In this document: one piece after another, positions 32,656-43,965 of the stretch
Layout of the letters: each line of letters starts with the position of its first letter
Numbering within the stretch: position 1 is the stretch's first letter
Origin: Thereva unica
Taxonomy: Eukaryota; Arthropoda; Insecta; Diptera; Therevidae
Assembly: GCA_949987705.1 (NCBI GenBank)
Contig: OX465286.1
Coordinates: 21,527,676-21,591,675 of the forward strand
DNA length: 64,000 nucleotides
Direction: 5' to 3'
Notes under the pieces: model-generated
Seen by the model: only the letters and a program-made list of their open reading frames with translations
Databases searched by the model: none
What the model was told of the DNA's origin: nothing
Made by a program: the position numbers and the translations under genes

Positions 32656-34110
32656 TCATAGTCGACGCTTTTGTTTTTCTTCTTCGGTCAGTGTCTGTTG
32701 ATTGCATCTTTGTTTAACTGTCTCGTTTCGAAGACGATCGCTGAGTGAGACACGGATAATCTGCCTCAAGCATCGCATTTGGAAAACCTCGAGCTTGTTG
32801 ACGTCCCGCTTGAGCAGTCTCCACGTTCTCGATCCATAACGAAGCATTGGAAGGATCAAGGTTCGGTGAAAGCGTACTTTCGTTTTGATGGTAGTATTTG
32901 TTCGTTTCCATATATGTATGTTTCCATATACACCACTTAAGCGAGGCGAATTTTACTGGCCAATGCGGCTGTGAACGTCGGCCGTCGCTGCCACCTTCTT
33001 TTCCTCAAACGATTCCAATAATTTATACATCGGAACCTGTTCGATTTGGGTTCCGTCGAGGTAAACTCTGGCGTTCGATCCGTCCATTGTAAGCAGTTTG
33101 GTCTTTTCCGCAAGACTCGGCGATGCGAGAAATGTCGTATATGATGTCCGCTGCTTCGGCATTCGTGTCGGCGAATATAACGCTATCGTAGGCGAACATC
33201 AAGTCGGTTACGAAGTAGTTGTCGTCGTATCGAACTCCGAGTCGTCCATCAAATAGTTCACGCATAATCGCGTCGATCAAAACGTGGAAGAGAAGCGTCG
33301 AAGCGACGTCTTCCAGTAGGGCACTCGTTTGAATCGGTAACTCCTCGGATAAGTCGCTTCGAATACGAACGCTGTTGGTTTAGCCATCGTACGATACTTG
33401 GAGAAGTTTGATGATTTTCAATGACACGTGTTCGGTTTCCAAGGCTCTCCACAAGCAGTTTCAATCCGTGCAATCGAAAGCGGATTTTAAATCGATGAAA
33501 ACGTCGACAGTTCATTTGCCGCAACGAATTCTTTCTTCCACTAGCTGACGGAGAGCGAATATTTGATCAATACGTCCTCAATATGGTCAACCCTCGATGT
33601 TTTTGTAGCCTCGATTGTATGATTTTCGTAAATACTTTACTGACGATCGAAAGGAGTCTAATTCTTGCATTCCCGACTGTCACCTTTGTTCAAAATTGAG
33701 ACAACGATCGCTCTCTTCCACGCTGACGGGACACGATCCGAATGCCATATGTGTGTTATGAGGACATGGAGTTGTGAAGACATCACCTCCGGCTTTGATA
33801 ATTTCGGCGGTTACTTGATCTATTCCCGGCGATTTTTTACTAATCAGCGATTTTATTGCCGTCTTTCCCTCGATAATTGTCGATTTGGTATCAAGAATCT
33901 GATTCATCGGCTGTGCGATAATTGGCGGGGCTGGACCTTGTGGCGGATCGTGGTTGTACAGCTGGTGGAAGAATTCTCTCCACCGCTGCAGGCCGGCAGA
34001 GGTTACGAAAGTTCCATCCGATTTTTTGATGTTGTCGCTTGTTGATTTTGTTTTGTCGCCAAACCGCCGGTACTCGTGCCTCGACGCCGCTTCTTCCATG
34101 TCAGCTATTG
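32656..34110 (-). pseudogene. RTE-like LINE RT copy A, frameshifted
   Basis: The minus strand gives, in order, GLQRWREFFHQLYNHDPP, KSPGIDQVTAEIIKAGG (33680-34099), an RT middle part in broken frames, DLMFAYDSVIFADTNAEAADI (33023-33280), LDGTQIEQVPMYKLL-SFEE, and YGSRTWRLLKRDVNKLEVFQMRCLRQI (32656-32859). The second Asp of the A-D-D core reads Y-D. The 3' end is missing. The same family recurs at 40605-41347 (plus strand, with tail) and 35895-36040 (minus strand, tail only). Confidence 0.7.
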
Positions 34111-34375
34111 TTAAGGGTGCCTTCTATGTCAAGGAAGGCTGCTAGTATGTGTTGTGTGAAATGTATAGTCTTTTCGATAGTTTCCACCACCTCTTACAAA
34201 GCTGCCTGAGTGGATGTACCTCTGCAATAGATAAGCCGTGTTGGGGGCAATAAGTCACATCTACGAATTGACGGATGAGAGAGTCATTGAACCATTTCAA
34301 TGGTTTCATCACGCAGGATATTAGGCTTATCGGTCTATAATGCTTCGCGGAATCGTGGGATCTAATCTATCCGTC
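34111..34375 (-). pseudogene. LOA-like LINE RT fragment
   Basis: The minus strand reads KHYRPISLISCVMKPLKWF-DSLIRQ, then RGTSTQAAL, VVETIEKTIHFTQHILAAFLDIEGTLNN across shifts. The A-F-L-D-I-E-G motif A and the preceding V-x-x-I-E block are characteristic of LOA/Bilbo-type LINEs, more than of the RTE-like copy that adjoins it on the left. Confidence 0.45.
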
Positions 34376-35164
34376 TATGGGATGATTAGGAGTCTCATTC
34401 GAACCTCCAACTAACTGAGCCACACGCAGTTGATTATAATGCCAGGCCAATTTATATTTCCATAACAAAGAGTGTTATATTTTTATCATTTCCTGAAAAT
34501 ACGAAATATTATATAAATCTTTTTATATCTCCTCCTCTAGCTCGATTCTGTCAATAATATCCGCAAAAGATTTACCAACCCCCACCATCCGCATCAGCAG
34601 TTAAAAACAACCCCCAAGCCGTTTGACTGATGCATTCTGGATTAGTTCCCATCCACAAAATGCACTTTTCTGATTTCTGTGCACGTTTCCTTTTTCCACC
34701 TACCTGAAAGCGGTGCAGTATGATAGATGTTCACGTTCAGGAAAATTCCGGTTTCCAGTTTCACAACAAGTTTAAAGAAAAAGGGCGAAAAGAAGTGCCA
34801 AGGAAGAAAACATTCTACTTTTTTTGCTTCTTCCTCGTCGTCTTCTATGTTTTTTTTTTTATTTTGAGAAATGACGTCTTCATTCCTGAATTTTCGTGGA
34901 AACCCTTGTGGGGCAGAAAAGAAACGCAAAAGCGAAAAGAAGATAGAATAGCTAAAGGTAAAGCGGTAAGCACTTTTATATAGTATTAAATCATTCACTA
35001 AAGCTGTACACAACCCCAACCGCCCCTGCACCCACTGAGTAGATAGTGAAAGAGCCACTAGAGAAAAGGCAGAGGTGGATTTTCTGATATTTGTAGCAGC
35101 AGCTTCTTGGATTCTAGTGAACTTTGTCGGGGGTATTATTGTTTTTACCTGCGGATTTTTATTG
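34376..35164. other. Stretch with no recognised feature
   Basis: The two opposite frames at about 34642-35058 and 34720-34983 overlap each other and have no motif. A poly-T run at 34849-34860 is present. Nothing supported. Confidence 0.35.
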
Positions 35165-35894
35165 TAGATTATTTTTTGAAGTAAAACTACTTTAGGGACG
35201 TTTGCTTAAAAAATTTACATGAGAGTGAATCGATTTCATTCGCATATGTAACGCGTAACGCTCTACACATTGAAAAATCGTCAGATTTTACGTATAACGC
35301 GGGGAAATGGGGCGGACAAGAGACGAAGAAACTCGGGGCTGTGTGTGCAACAGTTCCCAGCGGGAAAACTAGCGAGGGGTTACTCAGGTAACCCAAGAGT
35401 TCTTCAATGACCTCCTACATGGTAATCGAAAAATTCTACTGCAAATTTAGGAAAATGAAGGTCTTTACATTGTAATGGATAGGTAAGCGACTTGTGAAAT
35501 ACTTTCGTTGGAAATGTGATGTGCTTTTATTATTCTTTGTCTTTGGCTTGTCAAAGCCTCTCTTCTTGAGTTTATTCGGTCTTCAAAATTCGTTCGGAGT
35601 GGATCGTGACCAAGTGCAGTCGAAAAGATATCTTTCTAGTAAAATGCTCACCAAAGCAGAAATGCAAATCGTAATTTCGGATAGTAATATTTTAATGCTA
35701 AAAAGGGTAGCCAGAAATTTATTCTGGAAGCCTTACATGGTAATCTATGTATTCAATTAATACTCTTCACCTCTGAAATAAGTCCTCGTCTGTAATGCCT
35801 GCAGTAAGTACTTATCGCCATAGGACATCCCTATGTAAATGTAAGCTATTATTTCATCACAAAGGTAATGGGTCCATCTCATTACCACCTCGCT

Positions 35895-36040
35895 TCTTCT
35901 TCTTCTTTGATCCGTTAGCTGGCGGTCCGAGCGGGACATCCCCGCAACGGATACGCTGCTGTCGGTGCCGCTGGGTCCCGAACTCTATTCACGATTCGCG
36001 TGCCGCTGGGTCCCGAACTCTATTCACGATTCGCCTCGCT
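35895..36040 (-). mobile_element. RTE-like LINE 3' tail with 35-bp tandem duplication
   Basis: On the minus strand this is the 3' end of the family at 40605-41347: same GAACTCGGGACCCAGCGGCA-type sequence, then GTTAGCGG-like and GGATCAAAGAAG with an AAG tail (about 35895-35910). The 35-bp segment starting GTGCCGCTGGGTCCCGAACT is repeated twice back to back at about 35967-36036. Confidence 0.65.
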
Positions 36041-36414
36041 TACCTAGCCATTACATTTCCCGCTGGGATTAAAATACACTCTGCCTTACTAGTCCAGTCA
36101 AAATAGACGAAGAAACGCCATAATTGGAAGATAATTCGGAAGTTGCTGAAAATTGGAACAGCCCTTAAAAACATTATTATACATAAGCTGTAGAGACTGC
36201 CATGCGATTGGACGACTGCAAACTTTTTTATTCAAGGTCAAAGGGTCAAAATATCAGTTTTTTGCAAATATATGCTAAACCGTACGTCTTATCAGAAAAT
36301 TGTGTTTACAACGTTTATAGATTAGGCGATTATCTACAAAAAAATATATTATACATTTTCTCGTAGGAATTGCCATTTCTGAGATATTGTCGTTTTAATA
36401 AGTTAAAATACTCA

Positions 36415-36565
36415 TATTCTATCATTCCCGACTTGTAAAGCTCATCAGAAATTTAATAAATCCTTTGTTGGAGTACGCGGCTAATATTTTCAGGGGTGAT
36501 TCCTGGATGTCTTTGGAGAACAAAATTGTTCTACAGAGGGCGGCTATCTCCACTATCCACTAAGA
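36415..36565 (+). pseudogene. Possible LINE RT C-terminal scrap
   Basis: One frame reads LINPLLEYAANIFRGDSW and ENKIVLQRAAIST, which resembles the S-L-x-x-P-x-x-x-Y-A block after the RT palm in CR1/L2-type LINEs. It is short and unsupported by neighbours; an ACAGGGTG motif follows at 36567. Confidence 0.25.
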
Positions 36566-36905
36566 TACAGGGTGATTAGAAAAAAATTTTTGTTTTTTTT
36601 TTTTTTAATTTACTGGAATTTGAATAACTCCTAAAGTAATTTAATTATCATAAAGTAGCCTAATTAGGCTCATCTTTTAGGCATTTGTATGTGTATTTTT
36701 TCATTTGGTATAAAGCACAGCAACCTGAGTGACACCGTTCAAAAAATATGTAGGCGAACACTTTGGAGTTGACTGACATGTTGGAAGCGGCATGTACGAC
36801 AAGAATTTTCGGCGCAACCTGACCAAGTGGATCTGCTTTTTGGCGTGGCCAAACATGTGGCACTGCCGGGAAGTTTCGGTATAAACACTGGAGACTTTCT
36901 TAAAA

Positions 36906-38263
36906 TGTCAAACGATGTAAACAAAAATGAAAGAAGAAATGAATAATACATCTTTCTTACGTTCACTTTGTAATGGTCTCCAATACAAAATACTTCTTGC
37001 ACGCTTCAATTGATAAAACCGAAGCTGTTAAAACCGTATGTCAGTGGTTTGGGGGCTTAGAATACCAAAAGGGAGTGGTGAATTAAATGTATGAGGTGCT
37101 TTTGTTTTAAATTGGCACCCACTTCCCCTGTGGTGAGATGTGCTGGACCTTTCCCCTTTTTAAATTAAAATTTTTTTAACTTGCAACAAATCGACGAATC
37201 TTTTATGTCAAAACATTACACTGTCGTGAAAATCGTTCTTGATATGTTTTTTGGGTCGCTGATTACGAAAATCGGGGTCCCACAGTCTTAAAATATGCAT
37301 GTCACCTTTAAAAATGCTTAAAAACTCCCTTTTTAAGGGTTTTCGCGATAATTTTAATTATAATCAAAAACAATCCAATGAAATACATTTTTTGCAATAT
37401 TTATTTTCAAAAGTGGTTGATTTATAACAAAGCAAGCCAAATTTTATGATAAGGGATAAGAGTAAAGGGCTGAAACTATCCCTATATCGTCTGAAAATAT
37501 AAAGGTTTGTAAAAAATGTTTTTTCAACTTTATGCTTCAAATTCGGTTTTATCAGCTAAAAGTAAATTATTTTCAACCCTTAAGGGAGTAAAACTACCCC
37601 TAGATAAAAGAACAATTTTAAAAAAGGTTGATTGTTTTTTGCATTTCTTTTTGCTCCCTTTAGAATTAATTGGCTCCCTAAAAGGTTGTATGGGACGAAG
37701 GAAACAACAGGCAATTGGCTAGGTGGCCATAAAGGGTGCCATTAGCATACTCAAGTGGACTGACTCATCATTGGACAGTAAGTAAAGCAATACTCGCGTT
37801 TGGAATGGTCTATGCCGATGCGGATGCAATTATAAATATTCATGCCTGCAGCGGTAGCGGAGCATGCATACTTCCAGCAGACGAATGCCTAGATTTTCGT
37901 GTCTGTGACGGTAGCATGCATGCCTGTGGCGGGAGCGTGACCGTGGGACATGCGCGCTTGTTCGCTATACGTACTAGGTGCACCGCGTGTATGCTTTTAA
38001 GAAGATTAGCCACCAAATTATTTTTACTCGAGTTTAAATAAACCAGGATTATCAATACTTTCGCTAAATTAAGAAAGCATGTATGCGAACGTACAAGAGT
38101 TAGATGACTAAGTTATAAAAAAAAATGAATGTAGTACTTTATCAGAAACTTTGATCAAAACTGAAGAATATGATGAGAACTTCGCTAAAGTTTTGACATT
38201 TCATCCAGACATACCAAAAACGCTATGTCACGATAAATCACCATGAAATGTGTGTAGATAGAC
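36906..38263. other. Non-coding stretch
   Basis: No supported gene. A segment of short similar phrases with TTAAAAA and CTTTTTAAGG occurs at 37270-37720. The frame 37736-38041 is rich in Cys and Ala with GSGA-like runs but comes from GCATGC-rich sequence and is probably not coding. Confidence 0.35.
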
Positions 38264-38465
38264 CTTCTTCTTTAACGGCTCTACAACCGTGTCCAGTCCT
38301 GGCCTCTCCTAACTGTACTCTCCATCGGTCCCGATTCGGAGCCGATATCATCCAGTTTGGCACCCCTAAGCTCTGAGCGTCCTGGTTTACGCCATCCTTC
38401 CAGCGGAAATTGGGTCTCCCTCGCTGTGGCATCCCATAGGTCTTACCGCAGATAACAAATGCACG
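38264..38465 (-). pseudogene. RTE-like LINE C-terminal fragment with short tail
   Basis: The minus strand reads CGKTYGMPQRGRPNFRWKDGVNQDAQSLGVPNWM and ARTGHGCRAVK, ending in a CCGTTAAAGAAG-type tail at about 38264. The same block (GERQRGRPNLCWKDGVDQDAQSLGMPNWM) is in the longer RTE-like copy at 57595-62946, so this is a 5'-truncated relative. Confidence 0.65.
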
Positions 38466-38546
38466 GCAGAAAATGGAGAAATAAATTTTATAGTGGTTTT
38501 TATGCATCGCCGCATAAAATTTTACCTGATATAATGGAATTTATAC

Positions 38547-38861
38547 GTGAACACCTCCATTTCCGAAGGCTCAAATTTACTAGGTCGAAACTTCAACGAT
38601 ATTCCCAAGATATTGAGTGACGATTTCAATATTAATTTTTCATCCGAAACGGTACGTCCGAGCTTTGCGGATGAAGGGGAAAGTAGGGTTGATAAGAGGT
38701 ACCACCCCAATTCGATTTTCATCCACAAAGCGCGCGAGGAAAGTTCCTGGGGGCGAAACGCCAAAACAGACAAAAGTACCGCGACATATGGAACTTCACT
38801 TGATGCAGTTTTTACGCGATTTTTAAACCATTTTCAATCAAACATATTTCAGTTATTATAA
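38547..38861 (+). pseudogene. AP-type endonuclease fragment, possibly Helentron
   Basis: The frame reads NDIPKILSDDFNINFSSET and later YGTSLDAVFTRFLNHFQSNIF. The pattern G/D-D-F-N-x-x-F and Y-G-T-x-x-D-A-V-F-x-R matches the endonuclease domain that follows the helicase in Helentron/Helitron2 proteins of arthropods, as I recall it. A stretch of about 30 residues between the two blocks (around the EGESRVDKRYHPNS part) does not fit and may be an insertion. A LINE endonuclease is the alternative. No Rep or helicase part was seen nearby. Confidence 0.4.
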
Positions 38862-38869
38862 AACCTTTT

Positions 38870-40329
38870 CTTCGTTTTTAGGATTTAATGTAAATAGGAA
38901 TTCATAAATATTGATATTTTCAAATAGTACTTGTATCAAATCCGTCAGTAGACTCGTCACTATACTTCCTGCATCTGTCGTTGCCCTGACTTTTCTCAAA
39001 GGGTACTTATACGTCGGACTTTCCACTATACTGCAATAGATAATATTACTAGCTGTTGGGCACAAAAGTTTTACTTCTAAAGTGTGGTCTCATATTTTTT
39101 TTCTGTGTAGAACGGATTTGCGCACAAGCATTATATTGTACCCTGGTGGTGTGTAGCTGTTACAGGCTCTATAAGATACCAATAATTTATTGTGATTTCT
39201 TTGTAGGCATTAAATGATATTCTCCACAATCTACTCAACCACTAATACCTTAGAGAGAAGATTTCTAAGACCCTAAGTAGTCTTCATTGTAATTGCAACA
39301 AGAATGAAACACTTCAGCATCTTGAAAAGGACGAGACGCTGATAACGAACAAAAAATAAAACAAGAAACAAGAAGAAACAAAATGAAATAACGAATGGAG
39401 AGGAGTGGGTATGCTGCAGAAGGACAACAGCTTGTTCAGTCTTGTATAAAAGCCCTTTATGTCTACTGTGAAAAGGAGCGCTTCTTTTCCTGTGTGAAGA
39501 GCGCCGTTGTAGTAAGGTGTCGCTGGGAATTTGTAGGAGGGGGAGGGATGCGGTTAACTAACTTAATGTTTTCCTTTGCACTCTCGGTTTTCGCTTACAT
39601 TTTCGAGTGCTTAAGTTAACCTCTTCTACTGCTGCATAACATGCATTCCACTGGAATGAAGAAGGCAGGTACTTAATACATTAAATTGATGAAGGGGGAA
39701 ACGATGTCTGCGGTGATAGACCCAGGAAAATGGCTTCTTGTGTTGTGGGTATTGTTGAAACGAAATAATTTTCTTTAAAGGTAGCATTATGAGAAATGTA
39801 AATTGTACAGGATTTCATGTGGTGGAGGATATGCATGTTGAATGAGATTGAATTCTTGTGAATGGGGAGGCGCGGGCCGGGATTGGATTTGTGTGTTGTA
39901 AGTGCTTTAACAGATTCTAATTTCATACAGTGATTCTTAGACATTTCCAGGATCTCTTTAAAGCACCAGATTTGTATTTTAAGTTCCAAGTACTACTATA
40001 TAACTTATCTTGATTTAAAGTACTTGAATTATCAATTACTTGAGAAATGTACTTCAAATATTTACTTAAAGTACATAGAAAACTTCAAGTAATTGAAGTA
40101 CATACTAAATATTTCAAGTACTTATATTTGAATACAAATACGAAGAAAATCTTGCCTTATATACTTGATACTGATGTATATTGTATTTGCTCTTTTATTT
40201 CTAGATCTTTTTTGAGTTGCGCTATACACCTAAGCGAAGTAAATGGTAGCTGAAAATGCTTATTAGAAACTCAAGCTTTCTAGCTACTAAATTCTCGGAT
40301 ATGCTTGCTACTCAAGGTCCCCGACACAT
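38870..40329. other. Non-coding stretch with AAGTACTT cluster
   Basis: No supported gene. Between about 39980 and 40140 short motifs AAGTACTT, TACTTGAA, TTCAAGTA and CTTCAAGTAATT recur in both orientations, giving strong self-complementarity. This looks like the subterminal part of a DNA transposon, but termini were not found. Confidence 0.4.
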
Positions 40330-40332
40330 CCA

Positions 40333-40575
40333 TTGGTAGCTCAGGCTCTCAAACGCGACTTCTATGTGGACGATGTCATGTCAGGATCGGATAGCTTGCC
40401 CAAAATACTAGAAATTCAAATGGCAGCTCAAGGATCTACTGTCTTCTGCTGGCTTCAATCTTCGCAAGTGGTGCGGAAATCATCCACAGCTATTGAAGAA
40501 CATCCCAACAGAAGACATCGAGCTTGAAGTGAACTTTGACAAGCCTAATCCATCAAAACACTTGGGCTGACTTTA
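40333..40575 (+). pseudogene. BEL/Pao RT fragment
   Basis: The sequence reads RDFYVDDVMSGSDSLPKILEIQ and, after a shift, NLRKWCGNHPQLLKNIPTEDIELEV and NPSKHLG. F-Y-V-D-D-x-x-x-G, F-x-L-R-K-W-x-x-N and K-x-L-G are RT and connection blocks of BEL/Pao polyproteins. Only about 80 residues remain. Confidence 0.7.
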
Positions 40576-40604
40576 AAATAAAAACCAACTGGAATGACAC
40601 AGGG

Positions 40605-41347
40605 TTAATAATCAATGCGGAAAAGACCAAAGTGCTCACAACGGACGGATCGAGGGCCAGTGTTCACCTCGATGGTACTTAAATCGAACAGGTTTTGAGG
40701 TTCGAATATTTGGGATCATTGGTTGAGGAAACGAAAGTAGCATGGACATCCGACGCTCGCCTTGCTCAAGTGGTGCATATGGAAACGAACAAATATTTGC
40801 ATCAAAACAAAAGTACGCCTTTAGCGAACGTTGATCCTTCTGATTCTTCTTTATGGATCTGAAACGTGGACACTGCTCAAACTGGACGTTAAGAAGCTCG
40901 AGGTCTTCCAAATGCGATGCTTGAGGCAGATCCTCGGTGTCTCACTACGCGATCGCATTCAAAACGAGACAATCAGACAAAGATGCGATCAGCAGACACT
41001 GATCGAAGAAGAAATGCAAAAACATCGACTACGGCGGTTTGGACATGTTTGCCGAATGGATGATAACCGCTTGACACGTAAACTTCTCTGGCGAGACCGT
41101 CCCGCAGGCTGAAGAATCCAGCGGTCGGCACCGAAGAAAACCTGGCTAAAGAAGAATATGAAAGGTGACTTAAAGAATCCACGATTATCAGTTACCGAGG
41201 CTCGAGACGTCGCCCAAAACCGGCAGGAATGGAAACGAATCGTGAATAGAGTTCGAGACCCAGCGGCACCGTCAGCAGCGTATCCGTTGCGGGGACGTCC
41301 CGCTCGGACCGCCAGCTAACGGATCAAAGAAGAAGAAGAAGAAGAAG
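40605..41347 (+). mobile_element. RTE-like LINE copy B, 5'-truncated with (AAG)n tail
   Basis: Starting mid RT, the frames read INAEKTKVLTTDGSRASVHLDGT, FEYLGSLVEETKVA, then YGSETWTLLKLDVKKLEVFQMRCLRQILGVSLRDR, RRFGHVCRMDDNRLTRKLLW and NRQEWKRIVNRVRD. It ends after GGATCAAAGAAG in an AAG repeat (about 41325-41347). Stop codons interrupt the frame near 40680, 40860 and 41109. Same family as copies at 32656-34110 and 35895-36040. Confidence 0.75.
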
Positions 41348-41820
41348 TCTCTTCTTGGGTTTTAATAGAAGTAACAAATTGGGTGTCATCCTCTTGAGTT
41401 AGTCGTTCGTTTCTCTCCTCTGCGCTACCATTGGTTGACTTTGTCACCTGAACGCCCAGGACCGGGCAGCAGACCAAACTAAAAACCCCGACGCAAATTC
41501 AACGTCTGATTTATTATAAAGCAAATGCTAGACTAATATGTAAATGAGTAACAGAGGTCGGTTGGTTTCTAAGAGTTATTAAGAATACAGTTAGCTTAGT
41601 TGAATAATTAAAAATAAATCACGTCTGGAAAAACACTATTGTAAAACAAATGAGAACATCATATCGTATTTCCTAAGTATCACTAGAAATAATTTCAAGG
41701 TGAAAACTGCTTTTCGTACCGCTCTCCCGGCAATACATTTAAATAATGTTGTGAGCGCTCTATCAGACATAAGCACTTAATACCAGTTGTTATGACATCG
41801 AGTGAACGCATAAAGCGGGA
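41348..41820. other. Stretch with no recognised feature
   Basis: No supported gene or repeat boundary. Confidence 0.35.
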
Positions 41821-42234
41821 GCCACATAGCACACGTCTTCCGATCTCCGTGTTCCGTGTTCCGCTTCCTGTCAAAGCTGATTAAAAAGTCTTAATACTGG
41901 TTGACCAGATAAACAAAAAAAGAACAGAACGATAAAAACACGTAAACGGAAAAGATAAACAAATTTCAACTTTAGAACGGATGGACGGAAACGTTACCTC
42001 AATTTTTTGTAGATTGAGTAAATAGAATTCGCAAATTTACTCACTTGTCAATAAAATCAATAGTGCCATGGAAACGGACGCTTGTAGCTACATAAAAATA
42101 AATATCGGAACACCAAAACACGGAGAGACAGAAAACGGATAATTGTGGCTAACATATAAATAAATATCGGAACATGGAAAGATGGAGAGACGGAAAACGG
42201 GTAGACGGAACTCGCAACACGTGTGCTATGTGGC
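41821..42234. repeat. MITE with GCCACATAGCACACGT termini
   Basis: The 16-bp left terminus (41821-41836) and right terminus (42219-42234) are perfect reverse complements. Inside, two similar units of about 60 bp (AAATAAATATCGGAACA, then GGAGAGAC-GAAAACGG) follow each other at about 42095-42205. No coding capacity and no clear target duplication. It ends 6 bp before the next MITE begins. Confidence 0.65.
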
Positions 42235-42317
42235 CTAGGCTTAAAGCTGGTGACATATACAAGCGTACATGCATTGCATTCAGCGGTTCCAAGCAGGCGC
42301 GGATCTAGAATTTTGTT

Positions 42318-43640
42318 TTGGAGGGGGTCACGGAGTTAAAAGTAAACCAAGAAAGCGAAACACTGAAAGCATTCGATGATTTACTTGGACAAAATGGAAC
42401 GCTTTCATTTCACCAATGGAACCAGTATCATCAGAGGGTGGTAGAAGCTGAAAAAGGCTTCCTTCAGACTTTCCATAACCCAGCATCTGAAGTGGTCAAC
42501 CAAGTGTGTGTACAACGGGACGCACAAGTAAAAGAAAGTCGAGATCGATGTCAGCAGAATATTTCTTTACATGGATATTATGTAGGGATGATGAACCTTT
42601 CTATAATTGTGACACTGACGGAAAAGTAGATAGTCTGGTGGCAAATGATAGGAACTTCAGGGCACTGTTCGCTATAGAGTTGAATTTGGTGACTTTACTC
42701 TTCAGCATCTCTTCAGCATTATTTGGAAACCGCGGGTTCAATCGCGACATACATCAGTAAAACCACACAAAATCAACTTATAGAAGCCTGCAAAGAAGAA
42801 ATTCAGAAAGCTAGTCGGGATAGAGTTAGAGCGGCAAAGTTTTGCGCAGTTGTATTTGAAGAGACGACCGGCAATTCCCATACAAAACACCTTAGCTTAT
42901 CCTAACGCTACTACTGCAACGGAGCAATCAGAGAAGATTTCATCACATTTTGCGATGCATACCAAGCAATTCGTTCCGAAGAAGTAGGTACTAAAGGAGC
43001 GTCGTTTAACTGAACTGGCAGTGGCACATATCGTCATTGATCTGTGTGAGAAATTCGATTTGGACCTAAAATATTTGGTTGGAATTAGAGCAGATAGTTG
43101 CTCGGCGATGGCGTCTGATTTGAAAGGGGTATGTCATGGGTTGTTTATCGTCAAAAACACCGTGACAATCATTAAAAAAATCAAACTCCAGAAGAATATT
43201 ACAGAAGAGTAATCTTCAGTCCTTTATTGGACAACATTGCTACCGAATTTAATGAAATACTTTCTCCAGACATGTTGGACCGAGGCATTGATCAATTGAG
43301 ACATTCAAGATATTCGTCAAGTAGCAGAAGCATATCAGCAGCTTTTGGATTCTCCCATCTCAAATATTATTGCATAGTTCGAACTGTACGTAGCCAAGTG
43401 GAATCTATATCAATTCTATGCCGCCTCAAAACTTGGCTAAGATCAACAATGACAGAAAAGAGGCTCACTATGCATTGTTGCACATTCATCGCGACATCAG
43501 TTTAGATATCGATGCGATAATCACCAGATTTGCTAAACAGAATAGACCATTGGTTTTTCTTATACCTAAAATGTTTTGTTGTATAATTTTGAACAACATA
43601 TACTGTCGTATGGCACTTCGAAAAGTATTCCGACTGAAAT
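42318..43640 (+). pseudogene. hAT transposase pseudogene (ZMYM1-type)
   Basis: The N-terminal part reads EKGFLQTFHNPASEVVNQV and QNISLHGY. Then, after shifts, NFRALFAIELN, IATYISKTTQNQLIEACKEEI, AKFCAVVFEETTG (RNase H-like core), and VVRIRADSCSAMASDLKG-type sequence at about 43080. The conserved FSPLLDNIATEFNEILSPDML follows, and the C-terminal RLKTWLRSTMTEKRLT, then HIHRDISLDIDAIITRFA (hAT dimerisation end). The stretch between ILSPDML and RLKTWLRST is too short, so there is an internal deletion besides about five shifts and stops. It cannot make active transposase. Confidence 0.85.
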
Positions 43641-43965
43641 CATTCTGAAAATGTTTTTTCGGTCGAAGTTATATGGTGGTTCTCAGAATGAGTCTTTCCT
43701 GTATTTTCAGATAAAATGGATAACAACTCTAAATTAAGGTTATTACCAATGTACTTCAGTTTTAATGATAATAACCTAACTATCCCATTAGCTGTTACAT
43801 GGCATTCTTTCTGAAAACCATTCTCAACCAAAGAAAATTTTGCTTCCGAAATCAGAATACTTTCGGAATGCTTTTTAGCCCGGTCAATAGTTACATGGAT
43901 CACGTCATTCCGAAAAGCATTCTCAGAATGTTTTGAGTATGCCATATAACCACAGTAATAACCTG
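43602..43965. repeat. Palindromic insertion inside the hAT
   Basis: The left side (ACTGTCGTATGGCA) and the complement of the right side (ACTGTGGTTATATGGCA) are similar, and motifs CATTCTSAGAATG and CCGAAAAGCATTC recur in both orientations in between. It looks like a MITE nested in the hAT, but the exact ends are uncertain. Confidence 0.35.

Larger units (their letters stand above)
35165..36905. repeat. Dispersed element, copy 1 (ends match 46400-46885)
   Basis: The left 230 bp (TGAAGTAAAACTACTTTAGG, then CGCATATGTAACGCGTAACG and GCGGACAAGAGACGAAGAAA) and the right 170 bp (about 36735-36905: CACTTTGGAGTTGACTGACA to GGTATAAACACTGGAG) match the two halves of 46400-46885 closely. Here the halves are separated by about 1.3 kb, part of which is later LINE sequence (35895-36040). 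The interior frame 35494-35760 matches nothing I know. This looks like a larger member of a family whose 46400 copy is deleted. Class unknown. Confidence 0.6.

Noticed and set aside
36567..36575. ACAGGGTG motifs at 36567, 48954 and 57001 as ends of one transposon family
   Set aside because: The matching sequence is only about 8-10 bases and the following sequences differ; no inverted partner was found.
37736..38041. Cysteine-rich secreted peptide
   Set aside because: The frame has no signal peptide or regular cysteine spacing and is derived from GCATGC-rich repeats.
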